64,000 nucleotides of DNA from Streptomyces griseoincarnatus (GTDB lineage: Bacteria; Actinomycetota; Actinomycetes; Streptomycetales; Streptomycetaceae): positions 62,001-126,000 of the forward strand of contig BMTH01000016.1 of assembly GCA_014649575.1 (NCBI GenBank), written 5' to 3'. The translations under genes and the position numbers were made by a program. How positions within the stretch are numbered: the first letter of the stretch is position 1; each line of letters starts with the position of its first letter. The notes under the pieces were generated by a model that worked only from the letters and a program-made list of their open reading frames with translations, searched no databases and was not told the origin of the DNA. Of the stretch, positions 41,707 through 51,313 are shown piece after piece.

Positions 41707-43320
41707 CTAGCGGAAACGGAACGCCTTCATCAGGCGCAGGCTGCGGCTCATGAAGGCCGCGTACTTCTCGTCGTCCATGCCGAGCGACGGCGCCATCGGC
41801 AGCAGCCGCTGCTGGGCGACGGTCTGGGCCTCGGTGTACTTGAGGATCCCCTCCGAGCCGTGCCGGCGGCCGAGACCGGAGTCCTTCATGCCGCCCATCG
41901 GGGACTGCACGCTGCCGTACGCGGGCGCGTAGCCCTCGTTGACGTTGACCGTGCCGGTGCGCAGGCGGGCGGCGATCTCCCGGCCGCGGCGGGCGCTTTG
42001 CGTCCACACCGACGAGTTGAGCCCGTACGGCGTTCCGTTGGCGCGCTCGACCGCCTCGTCCTCGGAGGAGAAGCGGTAGACGGAGACGACCGGGCCGAAG
42101 GTCTCCTCCGTGCACACGCTCATCGGGGCCTCGACGCCGTCGAGGATGGTCGGCTCGTAGAAGTAGGGGCCGATGTCCGGGCGGGCGGTGCCGCCGGCGA
42201 GGACCTTGGCGCCCTTGGCGACGGCGTCCTCGACGTGCCGGGTGACCGCGTCCAGCTGGCGCTGCCCGACCAGGGAGCCCATGTCGGCGCCGTAGGCGAG
42301 GGCGGTGCCCAGGCGCAGCGCCTTGGTGCGGGCGGCGAAGCGCTCCAGGAAGGCGTCGGCGACCGCCTCGTGGACGTAGAGCCGCTCGATGGAGATGCAG
42401 AGCTGGCCGGCGGAGGAGAAGCAGGCGCGGACGGCGCCGGCGGCGGCCTTGTCGAGGTCGGCGTCCTCCAGCACCAGCATGGCGTTCTTGCCGCCGAGTT
42501 CGAGGGAGACGCCGACGAGACGGGCGGCGGCCCCCTGGGCGACCTCGCGGCCGGTGCGGGTGGAACCGGTGAACGAGACGTAGTCGGCGTGGCGGACGAC
42601 CTCGGGCCCGACGACCGGGCCCTCGCCGAGCACCACCTGGAACACGTCGGCGGGCAGTCCGGCCTCGATCAGCAGGTCACGGGCCCACAGCGCCGTCAGA
42701 CAGGTCTCCGTGTCGGGCTTCATGACGACGGCGTTGCCCGCGACGAACGCCGGGAGCGCGTCGCCGACGGACAGTTCGAGCGGGTAGTTCCAGGGCGCGA
42801 TCTGGCCGACCACACCGCGCGGGTGGCGCAGCTCGGACACCTTCGTCAGCACCGGCACGGCGCCCGTGTGCCGCTTGGGCCGCAGGTAGGCGGCGGCGCG
42901 GCGGCCGTAGTGGCGGGCGGCGACGGCGACCGCCTGGACCTCCTCGTGGGCGTGCAGCCGGGCCTTGCCGGTCTCCAGCTGGACCAGGTCCAGCACCTCC
43001 GCCTGGCGGCTGAGCACCAGGTCGTGGAAGCGCAGCAGCACGGCGGCGCGCTCCCGGACCGGTGTCCGCGCCCACACGGCCTGGGCGGCGCGGGCCGCCT
43101 CGAACGCGTTCGCCACGTCCTCGGGCGTCGACTCGGGCAGGTCGGCCAGCTTCTCGCCGGTGAACGGCGTGTGGTTGGCGGTGCGGCCGGAGCCCGCCAC
43201 GCCCTTGGTGAGCTGGGCGACCAGTTCCGGCGTCACCACGTCGGCGGCGGTGCGTACGCCCTGGGGGGTGGGGGCCAGTGGATTGGTGCCGGTCGTTTCC
43301 CGGGTCTGCGCGTCCGTCAT
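41707..43320 (-). CDS. Succinate-semialdehyde/aldehyde dehydrogenase
   Basis: A protein of 537 residues, close to the Streptomyces and mycobacterial succinic semialdehyde dehydrogenases (GabD2 type). Seen: the PWNYPLE substrate loop, SFTGSTRTGREV cofactor loop, catalytic Glu in ELGGKNAMLV and catalytic Cys in FSSAGQLCIS. The position often labelled SSADH is by overall likeness; the true substrate may be the aldehyde made by the neighbouring GMC enzyme. It is the first gene of the pair. A 20-bp palindrome lies 71-90 bases upstream of its start. Confidence 0.92.
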   Translation of the reverse strand: MTDAQTRETTGTNPLAPTPQGVRTAADVVTPELVAQLTKGVAGSGRTANHTPFTGEKLADLPESTPEDVANAFEAARAAQAVWARTPVRERAAVLLRFHDLVLSRQAEVLDLVQLETGKARLHAHEEVQAVAVAARHYGRRAAAYLRPKRHTGAVPVLTKVSELRHPRGVVGQIAPWNYPLELSVGDALPAFVAGNAVVMKPDTETCLTALWARDLLIEAGLPADVFQVVLGEGPVVGPEVVRHADYVSFTGSTRTGREVAQGAAARLVGVSLELGGKNAMLVLEDADLDKAAAGAVRACFSSAGQLCISIERLYVHEAVADAFLERFAARTKALRLGTALAYGADMGSLVGQRQLDAVTRHVEDAVAKGAKVLAGGTARPDIGPYFYEPTILDGVEAPMSVCTEETFGPVVSVYRFSSEDEAVERANGTPYGLNSSVWTQSARRGREIAARLRTGTVNVNEGYAPAYGSVQSPMGGMKDSGLGRRHGSEGILKYTEAQTVAQQRLLPMAPSLGMDDEKYAAFMSRSLRLMKAFRFR

Positions 43321-43390
43321 GAGGCGCAGAGTATGCCGGGGCGCACACTTTGTGTACCCGTCGGTAACAGATTCCCGCAGGGCTCACACA

Positions 43391-43410
43391 TTGCCAGTGA
43401 ACGCTGGCAA
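43391..43410. promoter_or_regulatory. 20-bp palindromic operator candidate
   Basis: TTGCCAG-TGAACG-CTGGCAA, a perfect 7-bp inverted repeat around six bases. It lies between the kinase stop (43477) and the aldehyde dehydrogenase start (43320), so it could control the dehydrogenase/GMC pair. The size suits a TetR-type regulator. Confidence 0.5.
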
Positions 43411-43434
43411 CGAAGCCGCTGATCAGCGCGTTGC

Positions 43435-43466
43435 GGTCACCGGCGCCCCGCGCGGTGCCGGTGACC
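43435..43466 (-). terminator. Terminator of the kinase cluster
   Basis: A 13-bp stem with one wobble, GGTCACCGGCGCC (43435-43447) with GGTGCCGGTGACC (43454-43466). It lies directly after the last kinase gene, reading leftward. Confidence 0.75.
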
Positions 43467-43476
43467 GGCGAGGGTG

Positions 43477-45252
43477 TCAGCGCTTGTGGACGTCCCAGGT
43501 GTCGAAGACGGTGCGGGCGATCTCGCGACCGTCCTCGGCGAAGTAGCCCTTGGCGGGGTAGACGATCCAGAGCCGGTACATGTCGCCGTCCGCGTTCCGG
43601 TAGTACAGGACCTGCGCCTCGCGCTCCAGGGGCGGCGTGGTGGTCGTCGTGAAGACGATCGTGTTCGTCGCCGCGTCCTGCTCCTCGTACGTCGTCTCCC
43701 GGGGCCGCCCCTGCGGCGCCGGTGTGTCGGCGATCCCCGAGGAGAACTCGCCGTCCTTCAGCTCGTTCCAGTGGGCGAACGCCTGCTCGGACGCGGACGC
43801 GGGGATCTTGTCGTCCTCGTCGTCGGCCTTCAGGTCGCGGTCGGTCTCGATCCGCACCATCCCGCTCGGGTCGGTGAAGGAGGCGACGGTGCCGTCGGCG
43901 TCCTCGGCCGGCTTGTCCTTCACGAAGCCTTCCGGCACCGCGAGGGAGACGCCCACCCGGTCGCCGAGGTCGTGGTTCTCCCAGCCGTCGGGCAGCGGTC
44001 CCGCGAACGGGTCCGCGATCACCAGTCCCACCGCGACGGCGGCGGCGACCACCGCCGCGCCCAGTCCCAGCAGCGTCCTGCGGCCGATGCGGATGCCGTT
44101 CCCGCGGCCCGGCGCGGGCAGCGTGGCCACCTGGGTGGGCTGCGGCACGGGCGGATTCGCGGCGGCCTCCAGGGCGGCGCGGACCTGGGCGGCGCCCGGA
44201 CGGCGCGCCGGGTCCTTCTGGAGCAGCGCCGTGATGATCTCGGCCAGCGGGCCCTGCGCGGCGGCGGGCGGCGCCGGCGTGGCGTTGAGCACGGACTGGA
44301 GCGTGGCGGGCGTGTTGCTGCGGCGGAACGGCGAGACGCCCTCCGTCGCCGCGTACAGCACCACGCCGAGGGACCACAGGTCGGAAGCGGGGCCGGGACG
44401 CTGGCCCAGCACCCGCTCCGGGGCGATGTACTCGGGCGAGCCGACGAAGCCGCCGGTGTCGGTCAGGTTGGTCTCGCCCTCGATCTGCGCGATGCCGAAG
44501 TCGGTGAGCACGACCCGGTCGTGACGGCCCAGCAGCACGTTGTCCGGCTTGACGTCCCGGTGCAGGACGCCCGCCGCGTGCGCGGCCTCCAGGGCGCCGA
44601 GCACCTCCAGGCCGACGCGGGCGGCCTCGCGCGCGGAGAGCGTGCCCTCCTCGTGGAGCACCGCGCCGAGCGAGCGGCCCTGGACGAGCTCCATCACGAT
44701 CCACGGCCGGCCGTCGACGACGGCGACGTCGTGGACGTTGACCACGGCGGGGTGGTCGAGCCGGGCGGCGGCGCGGGCCTCACGGCGCATCCGCTCGAAG
44801 GCGTTGGCCCGTTCACGTTCGGGAAGGTGGTCGGGGACCCGGGGCTCCTTGACGGCGACCTCGCGGTCCACCGTCTCGTCCTTGGCCCGCCACACGGTGC
44901 CCATGCCGCCGTGGCCGAGCTTGGCGAGCAGCCGGTAGCGGCCGGCGATCACCCGTCCCGCGCCGGGACCGGTCGCGGACGGACCGGACGGTACCGGGTC
45001 ACCCGCCGGGGCGGCCTGCTGCGGACCGCCCGCCCGCGCGGCGTCCCGTCCCCGTGCACCGTCCGGCGCGGGGTGCGGCGCCCGGTCGTGCGCGCGCGCC
45101 TGGTCGTCCCCCTGAGGCGGGACCACGACGGTCGGAGCCGCGTACGGATTGCCGGGGTGCGGCACTGCCGCCGGCGGGTTCGGGTTGGGCGGTTGCAGAC
45201 CAAAACTGGTCGGCTCGTCGGCCCCGTTGCGGGCTCCCCCGTCACTGCTCAT
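43477..45252 (-). CDS. Membrane Ser/Thr protein kinase (PASTA-less)
   Basis: A protein of 591 residues. A disordered Pro-rich N-terminus (1-100) precedes the kinase domain (about 105-360). It is intact: GHGGMG loop, Lys135 in VAVKE, HRD at 231-233, DFG at 251-253 and the SPEYIAPE activation end. One membrane helix lies at 393-413. The outer domain (414-591) has GVSLAVPEGFV, a pattern shared with three cluster neighbours. In S. coelicolor, from memory, the matching five-gene cluster (SCO4775-SCO4779, with PkaI and relatives) was linked to control of the spore-wall synthesis complex. The ATG at 45252 was chosen by the GGAG just upstream. Confidence 0.93.
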   Translation of the reverse strand: MSSDGGARNGADEPTSFGLQPPNPNPPAAVPHPGNPYAAPTVVVPPQGDDQARAHDRAPHPAPDGARGRDAARAGGPQQAAPAGDPVPSGPSATGPGAGRVIAGRYRLLAKLGHGGMGTVWRAKDETVDREVAVKEPRVPDHLPERERANAFERMRREARAAARLDHPAVVNVHDVAVVDGRPWIVMELVQGRSLGAVLHEEGTLSAREAARVGLEVLGALEAAHAAGVLHRDVKPDNVLLGRHDRVVLTDFGIAQIEGETNLTDTGGFVGSPEYIAPERVLGQRPGPASDLWSLGVVLYAATEGVSPFRRSNTPATLQSVLNATPAPPAAAQGPLAEIITALLQKDPARRPGAAQVRAALEAAANPPVPQPTQVATLPAPGRGNGIRIGRRTLLGLGAAVVAAAVAVGLVIADPFAGPLPDGWENHDLGDRVGVSLAVPEGFVKDKPAEDADGTVASFTDPSGMVRIETDRDLKADDEDDKIPASASEQAFAHWNELKDGEFSSGIADTPAPQGRPRETTYEEQDAATNTIVFTTTTTPPLEREAQVLYYRNADGDMYRLWIVYPAKGYFAEDGREIARTVFDTWDVHKR

Positions 45253-45333
45253 GGCTCCATGCATATCGTGCCGGACCACCGCCGTTCCACAGCGGGTCGC
45301 CACCGGTCACAGACCCGTGACCGACGCCGGGGC

Positions 45334-46800
<1,467 letters not shown>

Positions 46801-46883
46801 GCGCCCATCATGCCCCACCGGATGTGTCCGCTCCGGTACGGCGATTCGGCCAACGGGCGCACGTTCTCGCCCGCCGGGGGCGG

Positions 46884-48542
46884 TCAGGGCTCGCGCCAGC
46901 CTCTGAGGATCGTCTCGAACTGCTGCATGGTCGTGTCCCAGTCCTCGGCGGGCCCGGCCATGTAGAGGGCGTACTCCACGCCGTCGCGCGTGAGGTACAT
47001 GTGGTCCACCGCCCGGTACGGCCCGGGGAACTCGGTGTCCTTGGGCAGCGCGGTCCAGCTGTACTCCAGGCGCGCGGCCTCGCGGTCGCGGTAGGTCAGG
47101 CGCTTCAGCTCGATCTGCTCGTAGTCCACGAGACGCCCGCCGACCTGCTGGTCGAGGTCGCTGAGGTGGTCGAACGGGTCGTCGAAGTCCGGGGAGCCGT
47201 CGGCGGCTATGCGCAGGAAGTGCTTGCCGCCGTCGGGGGTGTAGTCGACCTGCTGGGTCTCCTCGTCGAACACCACCCGTTCCCAGTCCTCGCCGGGCAG
47301 CACGACGGTGAAGCCGAAGGGGTCGCTGCGGCGTACCCACCCCTCGGGCAGGCCGCCGGTGTCGGCCCCCTCCGTGTCCGACACGCCGGGCGTCGCAGGG
47401 GCCTGAGCGGTCTCGCCCGGCGCGGCCGTGCCACCGCCCCGGTCGTCCTGCTGCTGGAGCACCACCGCCGTGCCACCGCCGATGATCGCGGCCAGCGCCA
47501 CGACCAGGGCGACCGTCCGCCCGCGCGAGCGCCGGCGGGGCACGGTCGGCGCCCCGTACGGCGCCTGTACGGAGGTGGAGCCGCTGCCCTGCGGGCGGGC
47601 CGGCGTGCCGGTCGGGTACGGCTGCGCGCCCGCGCCGGGGTGCGGTCCCACCTGGCGCGGCAGCGGGACGTGGGCGCCGACGGCCTGGGTGGGCACGTAC
47701 TCCTGCGCCGCGCGGGGCCGGCGTCCCTCCGCGGCCTCGGCGAGCATCTGCTCGGCCGTCGCGGCGTCGGGCCGGGTGGCCGGATCCTTCCGGAGGAACG
47801 CGCTGATGACGGGCGCGAGCGGGCCGGCGTGCCGGAGCGGCTCGACCTCCTCCTCGACGACGGCCTGCATGGTGGTGAGCGGGGAGGTGCGGCGGAACGG
47901 CGAGATGCCCTCCACCGCCGTGTAGAGGGTGGCGCCGAGCGCCCACAGGTCGGACGCGGGGCCGGGGTCGTGGCCGCGGACCCGTTCGGGCGCAAGGTAG
48001 TCGACGGAGCCGACGACCTCGCCGGTGCGGGTGATGGCCGCGTCGCCGTCTATCTGCGCGATGCCGAAGTCCGTGAGCAGTACCCGCCCGTCCCGGCCGA
48101 GCAGCACGTTGCCCGGCTTGACGTCGCGGTGCAGGACGCCGGCGGCGTGCGCGGCGCGCAGGGCGCGCAGCACCCACAGGCCGATGCGGGCGGCCTCGCG
48201 GGGCTCGACGCGCTCCTGCTCCTTGACCGCGTCGGCCAGCGAGCGGCCCTCGACCAGCTCCATGACGATCCACGGCCGGCCGTCGTGCTCCAGCACGTCG
48301 TGCACGGTGACGACGGCCGAGTGGTTGATCCGCGCGGCGGCCCGCGCCTCCGCGCGGGTGCGGGCCAGCAGGGTGGCCTGTTCGCTGTCGGAGACGTAGA
48401 GCGCGGCGGTGAGTTCCTTGATGGCGACGGAACGGTGCAGCACCTCGTCGTGTGCGCGCCACACCCGGCCCATGCCACCGCTCCCGATGGATTCGCCGAG
48501 TCGGTAGCGGCCCGCGACGAGCGAGCCCTGCATCTGATTCAC
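46884..48542 (-). CDS. Membrane Ser/Thr protein kinase
   Basis: A protein of 552 residues. The kinase domain starts almost at the N-terminus (about 12-268) and is intact: GSGGMG, Lys42 in VAIKE, HRD at 138-140 and DFG at 158-160. A Pro/Gly/Gln linker is followed by a membrane helix at 343-362. The outer domain (363-552) has FGFTVVLPGEDWE then several beta-like strands and ends DWDTTMQQFETILRGW. The GTG at 48542 was chosen because GGGGC lies just upstream; the ATG three codons later is the alternative. Gap to the next cluster gene upstream: 138 bases. Confidence 0.92.
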   Translation of the reverse strand: MNQMQGSLVAGRYRLGESIGSGGMGRVWRAHDEVLHRSVAIKELTAALYVSDSEQATLLARTRAEARAAARINHSAVVTVHDVLEHDGRPWIVMELVEGRSLADAVKEQERVEPREAARIGLWVLRALRAAHAAGVLHRDVKPGNVLLGRDGRVLLTDFGIAQIDGDAAITRTGEVVGSVDYLAPERVRGHDPGPASDLWALGATLYTAVEGISPFRRTSPLTTMQAVVEEEVEPLRHAGPLAPVISAFLRKDPATRPDAATAEQMLAEAAEGRRPRAAQEYVPTQAVGAHVPLPRQVGPHPGAGAQPYPTGTPARPQGSGSTSVQAPYGAPTVPRRRSRGRTVALVVALAAIIGGGTAVVLQQQDDRGGGTAAPGETAQAPATPGVSDTEGADTGGLPEGWVRRSDPFGFTVVLPGEDWERVVFDEETQQVDYTPDGGKHFLRIAADGSPDFDDPFDHLSDLDQQVGGRLVDYEQIELKRLTYRDREAARLEYSWTALPKDTEFPGPYRAVDHMYLTRDGVEYALYMAGPAEDWDTTMQQFETILRGWREP

Positions 48543-48680
48543 GTTGCCCCGCAATGGTCTTGACAGGGTCAGGGTAGGTACCCCGGCCCGTCCTGGGAAC
48601 CGAGGGGGTGCCAGAGAGTCCGCACTGTGATGGTTTGTCACGCCCCCCGTGTCGCGTCTTCCCCCACGGCCGTACCGTGG

Positions 48681-51161
48681 TCAGCCGGTGTGCCGGTACG
48701 TGGCGGCCGCCTGCTCGTAGAGCCGTGTCACCTCGTCGCGTTCGCCGTCCGGACCGCGCACCTGGAGCACGTGGTAGCGGCCGTCGATCAACGCGGCGAG
48801 GTTGCGCACGTACAGCTCGCCCCGGTCTCCGGTCCAGGTGAACTGGCCCTCGGCCATGACCCGTCCGCCGACCTCGATGGTCTTCAGGCCGGTCGAGGTG
48901 GCCCAGCTGGAGTCGCGGTACGGCTGAAGCTCGCGCTCGGCGTCCCGCTGGTAGGCCATGGGGTCGCCGCCGAACTGCTGGGCGCTGTCCCGGCCGGGCA
49001 CCACGATGAGCTCGAAGTCGCCCTTGGAGTAGACGACCTGGCCGCTGCCGTTCTTCCCGGTGCGCTGCCAGCCCTCGGCGACGGCGACCTCGAAGCCCTC
49101 GGGGTCCTTGCGCAGCGTGAAACCGTCGGCGACGTCGGGGCCGGTGGTCTGCGTCTTCGTGGAGGCCGACTCCTCGGGCGTGCTCGGCCGGCCGTCTCCG
49201 CCGCTCGGGGAGTTGTTGCCGTCCGGGCGCGCGTCACCCGAAGAGCTCGGCGCGGCCCCTCCGGCGGCCGGGGTGCGGTCGGCGGAGGGCGACCCGGTGG
49301 TCTCCTCGCCGGCCTTCGGCATGAACAGCACCGCGTAGGCGATCGCCGCCGCCATGGCGAGCAGCACCAGCAGGAGCAGGGTGCGGCCGAGGCTGCGCGG
49401 TGAACCGGCGCGCGGCGCGGCCTTCTTGTGCCGTCCGTGCCGCGCGGGCAGTCCGGCGCGCCGCCTGCGCACGAGTTCGCCCCGGCGCCTTATGACCGGC
49501 AGACGTCCCGCGTCGACCGGCGGGGCCGTGATGACGTTCAGGCCGGCCTCCGGCTCGGGCGCGGAGCGCACCAGCGACCGCAGCCAGCCGCGCAGCTCCT
49601 CGAAGTCGGGGCGCTCGGTGGGGTCCTGGCGCAGCAGCGACTCCACGACCGGGCGCAGTGGTCCGCACTCCTCGGCGAAGGCGGGCGGCTCGGCGCACAC
49701 CATCTGCACCAGCTCGGCCGTCGACTCCTCCGGGTAGGGGGCGTGCCCCTGGACGGCGCGGAACAGCAGCGCGCCCAGCGCCCACAGATCGGTGACGGGT
49801 CCGACGGGCGGCGCGAGCTGCCAGTTCTCGTGCACGGGGCCCGCCTGCTCGGGCGCCCAGCGCTCGGTGACGGGCCCGACGACGGCCATCCGCGCCTGCC
49901 GGGCGCGCTCGGCGGCCAGCGCGGTGGCGGGGCCCCGGCGCGCGGGGGCGTGCGGGGCCGGCTCGTCCCAGCGGCCGGACGCCGAAGCGGACTCGGTGGC
50001 AGCGGACTCGGGGGCGGCGAGTCCGGGGGCAGCGGGTTCGAGTGCTGCGGGTTCGGGCGTACCGCCCGCCTGGGCGCCGATGCGGGGTGTGGCCCCGTGC
50101 CAGCCGGAGGCGGCCACTCCATAAGGGTCGGCTATCTGTCCCGGGGGCGTCGACGGCCGCTGCCCGGCGCCCTCCTCGGGGGCGGGCCGCGCGCCGGGCA
50201 GCGCGCGGGAACCCTGCTGGGCCTCCTGCACGCGGGCGGCGGCACGGGCGCCGGCGCGGTAGGCGGCGATGGCCCCGGCCCGCGCCGCGCGCACATCCCC
50301 CGCGCTGTCCAGGGCGCGGGGCGCCACCACGGGTGAGAGGTCGGCGGGTCCGCCGGTCCCGCCGCCGCCCGGGAGCCGTCCGGCGCGCGCCTCGATGGCG
50401 GCGCGGCGCGCCGCGTCCGGGTCGGGGTCGGCGGTGAACCCGGGCGGCCAGGCCGGTCCGCGCCCGCCGCCGGCTCCGACGCCCGGACCGAGCGCTTCGA
50501 GCGCCGCGCCGGACTCCGGTTCGTCGTCGTCGGCGGGCGGCACGGGGTCGTAGCCGCACAGCGCCTCCTCGGCCGCGCCGACCGCGAGCCCGGTGAGCAT
50601 CACCCGGCCGTCGTCGCAGACCAGCACCGTGCGCGCGGTGATGTTGCGGTGCACCCAGCCATGGGAGTGCAGCACCCGCAGGGCGGTGAGCACGTCGGAG
50701 GCGACCTCGGCGGCCCGGTACGGGGACAGCGGCTTCTCGGCGAGCAGCGCGGCCAGCGGGCGCGCGGCGACGTACTCGCTGACGATCCACAGCGAACCGC
50801 CCTCCGCGAACACGTCGAAGACCTGGTCCAGACGCGGATGGTCGGGCAGGGCCGCCGCTGCCTGCGCGGCCTCGACCGCGCGCCGCACGACCGGGTCGGC
50901 AGGCCGACGCACCGCGCCCTGGCCGCCGCCGGGGACGCCCCTGCCGCGGCGCGCGCCGTCCCGGGCTGTGAAGCCCTCGGGCAGCCCTTCGGCGTCCAGC
51001 ACCTCCGCCTCGACGACCTCCGGCAGCGGTACCTGCCGGACCGTGACCTCCTGACCGCTGTAGGTGTCGAAGGCGCGGCTCTCGGTCAGCTCGTACTCGT
51101 CGGAGGGGGGCAGGGGCAGGCGGTAGCGGTCGGCGAGAACCCGTCCCGCATAGTCGTCCAC
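48681..51161 (-). CDS. Membrane pseudokinase of the kinase cluster
   Basis: A protein of 826 residues with a kinase-like fold that has lost its catalytic residues. No Gly-rich loop is visible. The ATP lysine is Arg42 in VTVRQV. HRD is HRN (171-173) and its catalytic-loop Asn is Thr. The DFG position reads TGL (190-192). A ~230-residue Ala/Pro/Gly-rich insert splits the C-lobe before TDLWALGALLFRAVQGHAPY. A membrane helix (LLLLVLLAMAAAIAYAVLF, about 625-645) precedes an outer domain with GFEVAVAEGWQ, like its neighbours. The GTG at 51161 has GGGAGG five bases upstream. It probably acts as a scaffold or allosteric partner of the active kinases. Confidence 0.9.
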   Translation of the reverse strand: MDDYAGRVLADRYRLPLPPSDEYELTESRAFDTYSGQEVTVRQVPLPEVVEAEVLDAEGLPEGFTARDGARRGRGVPGGGQGAVRRPADPVVRRAVEAAQAAAALPDHPRLDQVFDVFAEGGSLWIVSEYVAARPLAALLAEKPLSPYRAAEVASDVLTALRVLHSHGWVHRNITARTVLVCDDGRVMLTGLAVGAAEEALCGYDPVPPADDDEPESGAALEALGPGVGAGGGRGPAWPPGFTADPDPDAARRAAIEARAGRLPGGGGTGGPADLSPVVAPRALDSAGDVRAARAGAIAAYRAGARAAARVQEAQQGSRALPGARPAPEEGAGQRPSTPPGQIADPYGVAASGWHGATPRIGAQAGGTPEPAALEPAAPGLAAPESAATESASASGRWDEPAPHAPARRGPATALAAERARQARMAVVGPVTERWAPEQAGPVHENWQLAPPVGPVTDLWALGALLFRAVQGHAPYPEESTAELVQMVCAEPPAFAEECGPLRPVVESLLRQDPTERPDFEELRGWLRSLVRSAPEPEAGLNVITAPPVDAGRLPVIRRRGELVRRRRAGLPARHGRHKKAAPRAGSPRSLGRTLLLLVLLAMAAAIAYAVLFMPKAGEETTGSPSADRTPAAGGAAPSSSGDARPDGNNSPSGGDGRPSTPEESASTKTQTTGPDVADGFTLRKDPEGFEVAVAEGWQRTGKNGSGQVVYSKGDFELIVVPGRDSAQQFGGDPMAYQRDAERELQPYRDSSWATSTGLKTIEVGGRVMAEGQFTWTGDRGELYVRNLAALIDGRYHVLQVRGPDGERDEVTRLYEQAAATYRHTG

Positions 51162-51313
51162 GTTGCCTCCCCCGGCACTACGGTCGGTCAGTTCCGTTCT
51201 CCGGACGGCCCGTTCCCGCTCCGTACGGTCCGCAACCACTCACGATACGTGCCGGAGGCAACCCGCAGAGAGGGGATGCCACATCTGGCGTCCCGATCCG
51301 CGGGCGGGGCGGA

